A stretch of DNA of 9,700 bases, from positions 1-9,700 of the forward strand of contig JAFAWZ010000335.1 in assembly GCA_019241495.1 (NCBI GenBank). Reading direction: 5' to 3'. Each line of letters begins with the position of its first letter. Position 1 is the first letter of the stretch. The notes under the pieces are model-generated. The model was not told the DNA's origin and ran no database searches. It saw only the letters and a program-made list of their open reading frames with translations. A program made the position numbers and the translations under genes. Positions 4,828-9,700 of this stretch are shown one piece after another. Source of the stretch: Acidimicrobiales bacterium (GTDB taxonomy: Bacteria > Actinomycetota > Acidimicrobiia > Acidimicrobiales > Palsa-688).

Positions 4828-5403
4828 ATGGCCAACGCAACCGTGGAGCGGCCCCGTCTGAAGAGCCGCTACGACAGCGAGATCCGGCCCCAGCTCAAGG
4901 AAACCCTCGCGCTGCCCAACATCATGCTGGTCCCACGCATGGAGAAGATCGTCATCAACATGGGCGTCGGCCGGGCCACCCAGCAGCAGTCGCTGCTCGA
5001 GGGCGCGGTCCGCGACCTCACCGCGATCACCGGCCAGAAGCCGTTCGTCACCCGGGCCAAGAAGTCGATCGCCGGCTTCAAGTTGCGTGAAGGCAACGCC
5101 ATCGGCGCCAAGGTGACCCTGCGCGGTGACCGGATGTGGGAGTTCCTGGACCGGCTCATCAGCCTGGCCATCCCCCGTATCCGCGACTTTCGGGGCCTGT
5201 CGCCCCGGGGCTTCGACGGCCGGGGCAACTACACCTTCGGAGTCACCGAGCAGCTGATCTTCCCCGAGATCGACTACGACAAGGTCGACGTGTCCCGAGG
5301 AATGGACATCACCATTGTCACAACCGCTCGTAGTAACGCCGAGGGCCGGGCTCTGCTCGACGCCTTCGGTTTCCCGTTCCGCCGCGATGGCAGCAACCAG
5401 TAG
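4828..5403 (+). CDS. rplE: 50S ribosomal protein uL5 (L5)
   Basis: A 191-residue uL5, slightly longer than the common 178-187. It binds 5S rRNA and contacts the P-site tRNA and uS13 across the subunit interface. Diagnostic segments are LPNIMLVPRMEKIVINMGVG (about 29-48), ITGQKPFVTRAKKSIAGFKL, RGDRMWEFLDRLISLAIPRI, RDFRGLSPRGFDGRGNYTFG and the C-terminal DITIVTTARSNAEGRALLDA. The short N-terminal tail ANATVERPRLKSRYDSEIRP varies within the family. It begins directly after the rplX stop. The stop TAG at 5401-5403 is followed by 15 bases and then rpsN. Confidence 0.98.
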   Translation: MANATVERPRLKSRYDSEIRPQLKETLALPNIMLVPRMEKIVINMGVGRATQQQSLLEGAVRDLTAITGQKPFVTRAKKSIAGFKLREGNAIGAKVTLRGDRMWEFLDRLISLAIPRIRDFRGLSPRGFDGRGNYTFGVTEQLIFPEIDYDKVDVSRGMDITIVTTARSNAEGRALLDAFGFPFRRDGSNQ

Positions 5404-5418
5404 AGAAGGCACCAATAG

Positions 5419-5604
5419 ATGGCCAAGAAAGCTCTGATCATCAAGGCCCAGCGCAAGCCGAAGTTCAAGGTCCGGGCCTACACCCGGTGCCGCCGCTGCG
5501 GCCGGCCCCACTCGGTGTTCCGGAAGTTCGGCATGTGCCGCATCTGCCTGCGCGAGCTGGTCCATGCCGGCGAGGTACCCGGTGTGACGAAGGCCAGCTG
5601 GTGA
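5419..5604 (+). CDS. rpsN: 30S ribosomal protein uS14, zinc-binding type (S14Z)
   Basis: A 61-residue protein, the size of the short zinc-type (C+) uS14 rather than the about 100-residue zinc-free form. Four ligands are visible in the order Cys24-x2-Cys27 and Cys40-x2-Cys43, inside TRCRRCGRPHSVFRKFGMCR. The N-terminal MAKKALIIKAQRKPKFKVRA and the C-terminal ELVHAGEVPGVTKASW are typical. uS14 binds the 16S rRNA head late in assembly. It is often written rpsZ or rpsN1 in actinobacteria. The TGA at 5602-5604 is followed at once by GGAGGTG (5606-5612), a near-ideal ribosome-binding site that now faces a repeat-derived frame instead of rpsH. Confidence 0.98.
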   Translation: MAKKALIIKAQRKPKFKVRAYTRCRRCGRPHSVFRKFGMCRICLRELVHAGEVPGVTKASW

Positions 5605-5605
5605 G

Positions 5606-5612
5606 GGAGGTG
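5606..5612 (+). promoter_or_regulatory. Strong Shine-Dalgarno displaced from rpsH
   Basis: GGAGGTG lies 8 bases before the GTG at 5621 that opens the first repeat-derived frame. If both 65-base repeat units (5621-5750) are removed, the same sequence lies 8 bases before the rpsH ATG. I infer it is the ancestral rpsH ribosome-binding site, separated from its gene by insertion of the repeat. Confidence 0.6.
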
Positions 5613-5620
5613 CGTTAAAC

Positions 5621-5689
5621 GTGAGCGAGTTTAGGAGCGAACCGATGCGCACGGATCGAGGCAGCGCCCGCAGGGCGGTGATTCTGTGA
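5621..5689 (+). CDS. 22-codon micro-frame from repeat R4
   Basis: GTG 5621 to TGA 5687-5689, 22 codons, beginning VSEFRSEPMRTDRG and ending RRAVIL. It has the best ribosome-binding site of all the micro-frames (GGAGGTG, 8 bases upstream), so it is the most likely to be translated. Its stop overlaps the GTG of the next unit (GTGA at 5686). No domain is recognised, and the peptide may have no role of its own. Confidence 0.45.
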   Translation: MSEFRSEPMRTDRGSARRAVIL

Positions 5690-5750
5690 GCGAGTTTAGG
5701 AGCGAACCGATGCGCACGGATCGAGGCAGCGCCCGCAGGGCGGTGATTCG
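5621..5750 (+). repeat. Two tandem 65-base MIRU-like units between rpsN and rpsH
   Basis: Units R4 (5621-5685) and R5 (5686-5750) are identical except for their last base (T versus G). Each starts GTGAGCGAGTTTAGGAGCGA, which itself reads as a 12-base near-duplication (GTGAGCGAGTTT then AGGAGCGAACCG). Each contains a hairpin, CGCCC-GCA-GGGCG, at 5665-5677 and 5730-5742. The 5' third resembles the units at 1298-1516 and 6712-6776; the 3' part shares CGCAGGGCGGT with the unit at 6712. Near identity indicates a recent duplication or ongoing homogenisation. No spacers, transposase or inverted terminal repeats are seen. Confidence 0.94.
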
Positions 5751-5754
5751 ATGA
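5686..5754 (+). CDS. 22-codon micro-frame from repeat R5
   Basis: GTG 5686 to TGA 5752-5754, 22 codons, identical to the preceding micro-frame except for the last residue (Arg for Leu). Its TGA overlaps the rpsH ATG (ATGA at 5751), so rpsH would be reached by termination-reinitiation. The sequence before rpsH inside the repeat (GGGCGGTG) is only a weak ribosome-binding site, which makes coupling through this frame more important. Function unknown. Confidence 0.42.
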   Translation: MSEFRSEPMRTDRGSARRAVIR

Positions 5755-6155
5755 CGATGACCGACCCGATCGCCGACATGCTGACGAGGATCCGAAACGC
5801 CAATGTGGCTATGCACGACACGGTGCGCATGCCGTCGTCCAAGCTCAAGGAGTCCCTGGCCGCGGTGCTCGTCAAGGAGGGCTATATCGAGGACTTCGGT
5901 GTGTCCGACTCGACCGGCCGCCCCGGACGGACCCTCGAGATCACGATGAAATACAGCAAGGACCGCACCCGGACGATCTCCGGGGTGCGCCGGGTGTCGA
6001 AGCCCGGCCTGCGGGTCTACACCGCGGCCGACAAGCTGCCCCGGGTCCTCGGCGGCCTCGGGGTGGCGGTACTGTCCACCAGCCAGGGCCTGATGACCGA
6101 CCGCGAGGCGCGCCAGCGCCGGGTGGGCGGCGAGGTCCTCTGCTACGTGTGGTGA
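5751..6155 (+). CDS. rpsH: 30S ribosomal protein uS8 (S8)
   Basis: A 134-residue uS8 of normal length, a primary 16S rRNA binder of the platform that in E. coli also represses its own spc operon mRNA. The start MTMTDPIADMLTRIRNAN is the usual actinobacterial form and favours ATG 5751 over the second ATG at 5757. Further landmarks are MPSSKLKESLAAVLVKEGYI, SGVRRVSKPGLRVY, LPRVLGGLGVAVLSTSQGLM and GGEVLCYVW, with the last segment forming the RNA-binding C-terminal domain. Two tandem repeat units lie directly before the start, and its ATG overlaps the stop of the second. rplF follows after 20 bases. Confidence 0.98.
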   Translation: MTMTDPIADMLTRIRNANVAMHDTVRMPSSKLKESLAAVLVKEGYIEDFGVSDSTGRPGRTLEITMKYSKDRTRTISGVRRVSKPGLRVYTAADKLPRVLGGLGVAVLSTSQGLMTDREARQRRVGGEVLCYVW

Positions 6156-6175
6156 TTAGAGGAAAAAGGTAAGCC

Positions 6176-6715
6176 ATGTCGCGAATAGGACGCTCTCCCA
6201 TCGCTGTCCCCTCCGGGGTAGAGGTAACGATCGCCGATCGCCAGGTCACCGTCAAAGGACCGGGCGGGACCCTGTCGCGGGCCGTGCCCGGTGAGATCAC
6301 CGTCCGCCAAGAAGACTCCACCCTGCTGGTGGAGCGCCCCGACGACGAGCGCCAGAACCGGGCCCTGCATGGGCTCACCCGCAGCCTGGTCAACAACATG
6401 GTGGTCGGTGTGACCGCCGGCTTCACCAAGGAGCTGGAGATCGTAGGCGTCGGCTATCGCGCCACGGCCCGGGGTCCCGAGCAGATCGAGCTGGCCCTCG
6501 GCTTCAGCCATCCGGTCGTCGTAGATGCGCCCCGTGGCGTCACCTTCGAAGTGCCCCAACCCACCAGGATCGCGGTGAAGGGCATCGACAAGGAGCTGGT
6601 GGGCCAGGTGGCCGCCAATATCCGCAAGATCCGCAAGCCCGAGCCCTACAAGGGCAAGGGCGTGCGCTACGCCGGCGAGCGGGTCATCCGCAAGGCCGGA
6701 AAGGCCGCGAAGTGA
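6176..6715 (+). CDS. rplF: 50S ribosomal protein uL6 (L6)
   Basis: A 179-residue uL6 of standard length, with two tandem copies of the L6 fold. The start MSRIGRSPIAVPSGVEVTIA is canonical, as are QNRALHGLTRSLVNNMVVGV, ELEIVGVGYRA and the signature PEPYKGKGVRYAGERVIRKA near the C-terminus. uL6 sits at the base of the bL12 stalk close to the sarcin-ricin loop. An AGAGGAAAAAGG stretch lies upstream as ribosome-binding site. The stop TGA (6713-6715) overlaps the GTG at 6712, which opens a repeat-derived 22-codon frame rather than rplR. Confidence 0.98.
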   Translation: MSRIGRSPIAVPSGVEVTIADRQVTVKGPGGTLSRAVPGEITVRQEDSTLLVERPDDERQNRALHGLTRSLVNNMVVGVTAGFTKELEIVGVGYRATARGPEQIELALGFSHPVVVDAPRGVTFEVPQPTRIAVKGIDKELVGQVAANIRKIRKPEPYKGKGVRYAGERVIRKAGKAAK

Positions 6716-6776
6716 GCGAACTTGTGAGCGAACCAATGGACGCAGGGCGGTTCGCCGTCCGGAGGATGGTGAACCG
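6712..6776 (+). repeat. Single 65-base MIRU-like unit between rplF and rplR
   Basis: Unit R6 starts GTGAGCGAACTTGTGAGCGA, again showing the internal 12-base near-duplication, and is exactly 65 bases from its GTG to the GTG of rplR. It resembles R4/R5 at the 5' end and in CGCAGGGCGGT, and shares CTTGTGA with R2/R3. It contains a hairpin GGGCGG-TTCG-CCGTCC (6745-6760; one G-U pair) directly followed by GGAGGAT (6761-6767), which serves as ribosome-binding site for rplR. Removing the unit restores a direct GTGA overlap of rplF and rplR. Confidence 0.85.
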
Positions 6777-6780
6777 GTGA
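6712..6780 (+). CDS. 22-codon micro-frame linking rplF and rplR
   Basis: GTG 6712 to TGA 6778-6780, 22 codons, beginning VSELVSEPMDAGRF and ending RRMVNR. Both ends are four-base overlaps: GTGA with the rplF stop and GTGA with the rplR start. It shares length, phase and the Val-Ser-Glu start with the units before rpsH although the rest has diverged. Whether the peptide is made or matters is unknown; retention of the open frame in an independent copy is the notable fact. Confidence 0.42.
   Translation: MSELVSEPMDAGRFAVRRMVNR
6761..6767 (+). promoter_or_regulatory. Ribosome-binding site for rplR inside the repeat
   Basis: GGAGGAT lies 9 bases before the rplR GTG at 6777 and is part of the 65-base repeat, immediately 3' of its hairpin. 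It is a good Shine-Dalgarno match, so rplR may initiate independently as well as by coupling. Confidence 0.65.
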
Positions 6781-7145
6781 GTGTGTCTACGAAGGACAAG
6801 CAGGTGGGCCGGGCCCGGCGCCACTACAGGGTGCGCAAGAAGGTGGCTGGTACCGCCGAGCGGCCCCGCCTGGCGGTGTTCCGGTCGAATAAGCACATCT
6901 CCGCCCAGGTCATCGACGACCGGTCCGGGCGCACCCTCGCGGCCGCCTCCTCGGTGGAGAAGTCGGTGCGCGATGCCGGTGCCACCGGCAACAAGACCGC
7001 CGCAGGTGCAGTCGGGCGCTTGGTTGCCCAGCGGGCCAAGTCCGCCGGGGTCAGCCGGGTCGTGTTCGACCGGGGCGGCTTTCAATATCACGGCCGGGTG
7101 GCCGCCGTAGCCGAAGCGGCCCGCCAGGCCGGACTGGAGTTCTAG
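6777..7145 (+). CDS. rplR: 50S ribosomal protein uL18 (L18)
   Basis: A 122-residue uL18 of normal length, which with uL5 binds 5S rRNA in the central protuberance. Landmarks are RHYRVRKKVAGTAERPRLAV, FRSNKHISAQVIDDRSGRTL, and the C-terminal FDRGGFQYHGRVAAVAEAAR. The GTG at 6777 is chosen because it gives the usual short basic N-terminus (MSVSTKDKQVGRARRHYRVR), lies 9 bases after GGAGGAT and overlaps the stop of the preceding micro-frame. The stop TAG (7143-7145) is 5 bases before rpsE. Confidence 0.97.
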   Translation: MSVSTKDKQVGRARRHYRVRKKVAGTAERPRLAVFRSNKHISAQVIDDRSGRTLAAASSVEKSVRDAGATGNKTAAGAVGRLVAQRAKSAGVSRVVFDRGGFQYHGRVAAVAEAARQAGLEF

Positions 7146-7150
7146 AAGCT

Positions 7151-7699
7151 ATGCCCGATCAACAGTACGAAGATCGCACCATCAAGGTGAACCGGGTCGC
7201 CAAGGTCGTCAAGGGCGGCCGGCGGTTCTCCTTCGCTGCTCTCATGGTCATCGGCGATGGCCGCGGCAGTGTGGGCCTGGGCTATGGCAAGGCCAAGGAG
7301 GCCGGACTGGCCGTTCAGAAAGGCATCGAGGAGGCCAAGAAGAACCTCTTCAGCGTGCCGCTGGCCGGCAGTACCATCACCCACCCCGTGCTGGGTGAGG
7401 CGGGCGCCGGCCGGGTGCTCCTCAAGCCGGCTGCCCCTGGTACCGGGGTCATCGCGGGTGGGGCGGCCCGGGCCATCCTCGAGATGGCCGGCATCCACGA
7501 CATCCTGGCCAAGTCGCTCGGCTCGTCCAACAGCATCAACGTGGCCCAGGCGACCGTAGCCGGGCTGCGGGCCTTGAAGCGCCCCGACGAGGTCGCCCAG
7601 CTGCGAGGCAAGTCGCCTGAGGAAGTCGTCCCCGCCGGAGTGTGGCGGGCCTACCGCGACACCCAGCGCGGCCCCCACGTACCCGAAGAGGTGGCGTGA
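7151..7699 (+). CDS. rpsE: 30S ribosomal protein uS5 (S5)
   Basis: A 182-residue uS5, within the usual 160-200. The N-terminal double-stranded RNA-binding domain is seen as RTIKVNRVAKVVKGGRRFSF followed by GDGRGSVGLGYGKAKEAGLA; this loop region is where spectinomycin-resistance changes arise in other bacteria. The C-terminal domain shows GRVLLKPAAPGTGVIAGGAA and GIHDILAKSLGSSNSINVAQ. uS5 lies at the mRNA entry site and affects decoding fidelity. The start is 5 bases after the rplR stop without a strong Shine-Dalgarno, so coupling is likely. Its TGA shares one base with the rpmD ATG (TGATG at 7697). Confidence 0.98.
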   Translation: MPDQQYEDRTIKVNRVAKVVKGGRRFSFAALMVIGDGRGSVGLGYGKAKEAGLAVQKGIEEAKKNLFSVPLAGSTITHPVLGEAGAGRVLLKPAAPGTGVIAGGAARAILEMAGIHDILAKSLGSSNSINVAQATVAGLRALKRPDEVAQLRGKSPEEVVPAGVWRAYRDTQRGPHVPEEVA

Positions 7700-7899
7700 T
7701 GGCCCTGGTCGTGAAGCAGGTCAAGTCGTCCATCGGGACCAAGCCCAAGCATCGCGGCACCCTGCGCGCCCTGGGCCTGCACGGGATCGGCACCACCAAC
7801 ACCTTGCCGGACCGCCCGGAGATCCGGGGGATGATCGCCCGAGTGCCTCACCTGATCGAAGTCGAGCATTCCCAGGGGTCCGAACATGAAAGTTCATGA
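7699..7899 (+). CDS. rpmD: 50S ribosomal protein uL30 (L30)
   Basis: A 66-residue uL30 starting at ATG 7699, which shares its A with the rpsE stop; a longer upstream reading of the same frame would only add residues from within rpsE. The core VVKQVKSSIGTKPKHRGTLR, ALGLHGIGTTNTLPDRPEI and RGMIARVPHLIEVE matches the family throughout (usually 55-62 residues); the last ten residues, HSQGSEHESS, extend beyond the common end and coincide with the stretch that runs into and overlaps rplO. rplO begins at 7886, so the two genes overlap by 14 bases in different frames. Some bacterial lineages lack uL30, so its presence is a small lineage clue. Confidence 0.96.
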   Translation: MALVVKQVKSSIGTKPKHRGTLRALGLHGIGTTNTLPDRPEIRGMIARVPHLIEVEHSQGSEHESS

Positions 7900-8374
7900 T
7901 CTGAAGCCGGCGCCCGGCTCCACCCGGGAGCGTCGCCGGGTCGGCCGCGGCATCGCCGGCAAGGGCGGCAAGACCGCCGGCCGCGGTACCAAGGGCCAGG
8001 GAGCCCGGGACAACGTCAAGCCTGGTTTCGAGGGCGGTCAGCTGCCCCTCACGCAGCGGATCCCCAAGCTGAAAGGGTTCAAGAACCCCTTCCGAGTGGA
8101 GTACAACGTCATCAACCTCGATACCCTCGAGTCCTTCGAGGGAGACGTGGTCGACCCCGACACCCTCCGGGAGAAGGGCCTCGTGCACAAGCACGGCCTG
8201 GTCAAGGTCCTCGGCCGGGGTGAGCTCACCCGTAAGCTGTCCGTGTCCGCCCACGCCTTCTCCAAGTCGGCCGCCGCCGCCATCGAGGCGGCCGGAGGAC
8301 GGACCGAGGTGCTCCCGCCCCCCTTCGGGCACGGCCGACCGCCGGCCAAGGGAAACGCTCTGACCAACCGCTGA
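7886..8374 (+). CDS. rplO: 50S ribosomal protein uL15 (L15)
   Basis: A 162-residue uL15, somewhat longer than the usual 145-150. The start MKVHDLKPAPGSTRERRRVG is canonical and is followed by the basic glycine-rich arm RGIAGKGGKTAGRGTKGQGA that penetrates 23S rRNA; FEGGQLPLTQRIPKLKGFKN and the C-terminal AFSKSAAAAIEAAGGRTEVL are also family-typical. A tail of about 18 residues (PPPFGHGRPPAKGNALTNR) follows the usual end. The start overlaps rpmD by 14 bases. After the TGA at 8372-8374 comes the longest gene-free spacer in the window apart from the repeat blocks. Confidence 0.98.
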   Translation: MKVHDLKPAPGSTRERRRVGRGIAGKGGKTAGRGTKGQGARDNVKPGFEGGQLPLTQRIPKLKGFKNPFRVEYNVINLDTLESFEGDVVDPDTLREKGLVHKHGLVKVLGRGELTRKLSVSAHAFSKSAAAAIEAAGGRTEVLPPPFGHGRPPAKGNALTNR

Positions 8375-8481
8375 GCACCGGCCGCTGACCATCGACGGCT
8401 GACTGGGCCCCTGAACGACAGGACGAAGTCTGGCCGAGGCATATAGCCTTAGGGGTCCGCGGCCCGGGCAGAGAGGATGTC
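8375..8481 (+). other. 107-base rplO-secY spacer
   Basis: No frame or repeat of the 65-base family is present. CTGA recurs at 8360, 8371, 8385, 8399 and 8411, giving stops in several frames just after rplO. There is no convincing terminator hairpin with a T-run. A weak -10-like TAGCCT lies at 8444-8449, without a good -35 partner, so a secY promoter is possible but not demonstrated. AGAGGA at 8472-8477 is the secY ribosome-binding site. In many operons of this type secY follows rplO within a few bases to some tens of bases. Confidence 0.4.
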
Positions 8482-9700
8482 ATGCGCAGCACGTTCACGA
8501 ACCTGGCGAACATGTTCCGGGTGCCGGACCTTCGCAACAAGGTTCTGTTCACTCTGCTCGTCATCGTTTTGTACCGGCTGGGCTCGAACATCCCCTGCCC
8601 AGGTGTCGACTTCAAGGCGGTCCAGTCGCTCGAGGCCACCTCCAAGCACGCCGGAGTGGTCGGGTTCCTGGCCCTCTTCTCGGGCGGGGCTTTGACCAAG
8701 TTCGCGGTGTTCGGGCTCGGGATCATGCCTTACATCACCAGCTCGATCATCATCCAGCTGATGATCGTGGTGATCCCCAAGTTCGAGCAGTGGCGTGAGG
8801 AAGGCGCGGTCGGCCAGAAGAAGCTCACCCAGGTCACCCGTTACCTGACCATCGCCCTGGCCATCATGCAGTCCACCGGGCTGGCCTACGTCTTCCACAA
8901 CGGTGGGGGTGGCTTCTTCGGGGGCACCTCGCTGAACATCGACCTGATCCCGAAGTTCACCATCCCGCGGGTGTTGTTGATCGTGCTCACCATGACGGCC
9001 GGCACCGTGGTGGTGATGTGGCTGGGCGAGCTCATAACCCAGCGCGGCGTAGGACAGGGCATGTCGGTGCTGATCTTCACCAACGTGGTCGCCACCCTGC
9101 CGTCGGGCGGCAACTCGGTGCGCATCGAGGCCGGCTGGTTCAAGTTCGGGATCATCATCGCCCTCTCGCTGGCGTTGCTCGTCGCGATCGTGTTCATCGA
9201 GCAGGGACAGCGCCGGATCCCGGTCACCTTCGCCAAACGGGTCGTCGGCCGGCGCATGTACGGCGGCCAGAGCACCTACATCCCGATGAAGGTGAACACC
9301 GGTGGCGTGGTGCCGATCATCTTCGCCAGCTCGGTGCTGTACTTCCCGATCCTCATCTCGAACGTCTTGCCGACCCACGGCTGGGGCAAGACCGTGCAGA
9401 GCTGGATCTCCGGGCACCTGGCCCAACCGAGCAACGCCTGGTACATCGCGGCCTACGGCGTGCTCGTGCTGCTCTTCGCCTTCTTCTACGCCGGCATCAC
9501 CTTCGACCCCCACCAGCAGGCCGATGTGATCCGCCGCCAAGGCGGCTACATCCCCGGCATCAGGCCAGGGCCGCCCACCGAGCGCCACCTGGCGACCATC
9601 CTCAACCGCATCACCGTGGTGGGTGCCACGTGGCTGGCTGCGATCGCGCTGCTGCCGTCGATCATGCTCTCGCTCTGGCACGTGAAGAACTATCCCTTTG
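8482..9700 (+). CDS. secY: Protein translocase subunit SecY, C-terminus cut by window
   Basis: 406 codons are visible of a protein normally about 430-440 residues; the frame is open to the window end. SecY is the channel of the SecYEG inner-membrane translocon. Start MRSTFTNLANMFRVPDLRNK is typical. Hydrophobic segments lie near residues 20-37 (TM1), 74-98 (TM2b, with GLGIMPYITSSIIIQLM), 117-138, 160-180, 190-206, 221-240, 273-297, 318-340 and 371-397; TM10 is missing. The cytoplasmic loop after TM6 shows GQRRIPVTFAKRVVGRRMYG, and the loop after TM8 shows ADVIRRQGGYIPGIRPG, both signatures that contact ribosome and SecA. ATG 8482 follows AGAGGA. An ATG five bases upstream (8477) is in another frame and gives no SecY-like protein. 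Confidence 0.98.
   Translation, partial: MRSTFTNLANMFRVPDLRNKVLFTLLVIVLYRLGSNIPCPGVDFKAVQSLEATSKHAGVVGFLALFSGGALTKFAVFGLGIMPYITSSIIIQLMIVVIPKFEQWREEGAVGQKKLTQVTRYLTIALAIMQSTGLAYVFHNGGGGFFGGTSLNIDLIPKFTIPRVLLIVLTMTAGTVVVMWLGELITQRGVGQGMSVLIFTNVVATLPSGGNSVRIEAGWFKFGIIIALSLALLVAIVFIEQGQRRIPVTFAKRVVGRRMYGGQSTYIPMKVNTGGVVPIIFASSVLYFPILISNVLPTHGWGKTVQSWISGHLAQPSNAWYIAAYGVLVLLFAFFYAGITFDPHQQADVIRRQGGYIPGIRPGPPTERHLATILNRITVVGATWLAAIALLPSIMLSLWHVKNYPF

Noticed and set aside
4405..5652. Long minus-strand open frame (415 codons) opposite rplN, rplX, rplE and rpsN
   Set aside because: It lies antisense to four unmistakable ribosomal genes, has low-complexity composition and no recognisable domain; long antisense frames are expected at this GC content.
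5621..5750. Insertion sequence or integrated element with attachment sites
   Set aside because: There is no transposase or integrase, no terminal inverted repeats, and the whole block is two short tandem units.
5621..5750. Assembly artefact from duplicated reads
   Set aside because: Cannot be fully excluded, but the last base differs between copies, each copy ends in a proper overlap, and related units occur at two other loci, so a genuine tandem repeat is more likely.
8432..8452. Terminator hairpin after rplO (AGGC-ATATA-GCCT)
   Set aside because: The stem has only four pairs and no T-run follows, so it is not a credible intrinsic terminator.
8477..8695. Alternative start for secY at ATG 8477
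   Set aside because: It is in a different frame and encodes an Arg/Ser-rich peptide; the SecY frame begins at ATG 8482.
8449..9681. Minus-strand open frame of 410 codons opposite secY
   Set aside because: It is a shadow of the secY reading frame, rich in His, Asp and Gly as typical for antisense of GC-rich membrane protein genes, with no family resemblance.

Overview
The window is a GC-rich, entirely plus-strand stretch of a bacterial S10-spc ribosomal protein operon. In order it holds: rplW (3' end only), rplB, rpsS, rplV, rpsC, rplP, rpmC, rpsQ, rplN, rplX, rplE, rpsN, rpsH, rplF, rplR, rpsE, rpmD, rplO and secY (3' end cut by the window). Gene order, very high GC, frequent ATGA/GTGA/TGATG junctions, a zinc-type (C+) uS14, presence of bL-type small protein uL30, and long low-complexity tails on uL22 and uS3 point to an actinobacterium. 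A lineage near Acidimicrobiia is my best guess from the feel of the proteins, not a demonstrated placement.

Layout: 1-1301 rplW', rplB, rpsS; 1298-1520 a block of short tandem repeats; 1517-3172 rplV and rpsC with extended C-termini; 3209-5604 rplP to rpsN, tightly packed; 5621-5750 a second tandem repeat block; 5751-6715 rpsH and rplF; 6712-6780 a single repeat unit; 6777-8374 rplR, rpsE, rpmD, rplO; 8375-8481 a 107-base spacer; 8482 to the end secY. The products are subunits of both ribosomal subunits plus the SecYEG channel protein, so the transcript couples ribosome synthesis to membrane protein export capacity. The S10 and spc blocks are joined without a break: rpsQ and rplN overlap by four bases.

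The unusual content lies in the three repeat blocks. Each full unit is 65 or 66 bases, starts with (A/G)TGAGCGA, and encodes a 22-codon open frame beginning (M/V)-S-E-(L/F). Because 65 is 22 codons plus a stop minus a 4-base overlap, every unit begins on the stop of the frame before it or on a start-codon ATGA, and ends in a TGA that overlaps the start of the next frame. Thus rpsS is linked to rplV, rpsH is preceded, and rplF is linked to rplR by unbroken chains of overlapping micro-frames. This closely resembles the architecture described for mycobacterial interspersed repetitive units (MIRUs), which carry small frames and sit at DTGA translational-coupling sites, but here the repeats sit inside the most conserved operon of the genome. 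Other oddities are a His/acid-rich tail on uL22, a hairpin abutting the rplV start, a uL24 with one zinc-ribbon Cys replaced by Asp, and a 10-codon micro-frame before rplP. No tRNA, rRNA, CRISPR array, insertion sequence or minus-strand gene is supported, and no intergenic gap exceeds 300 bases.
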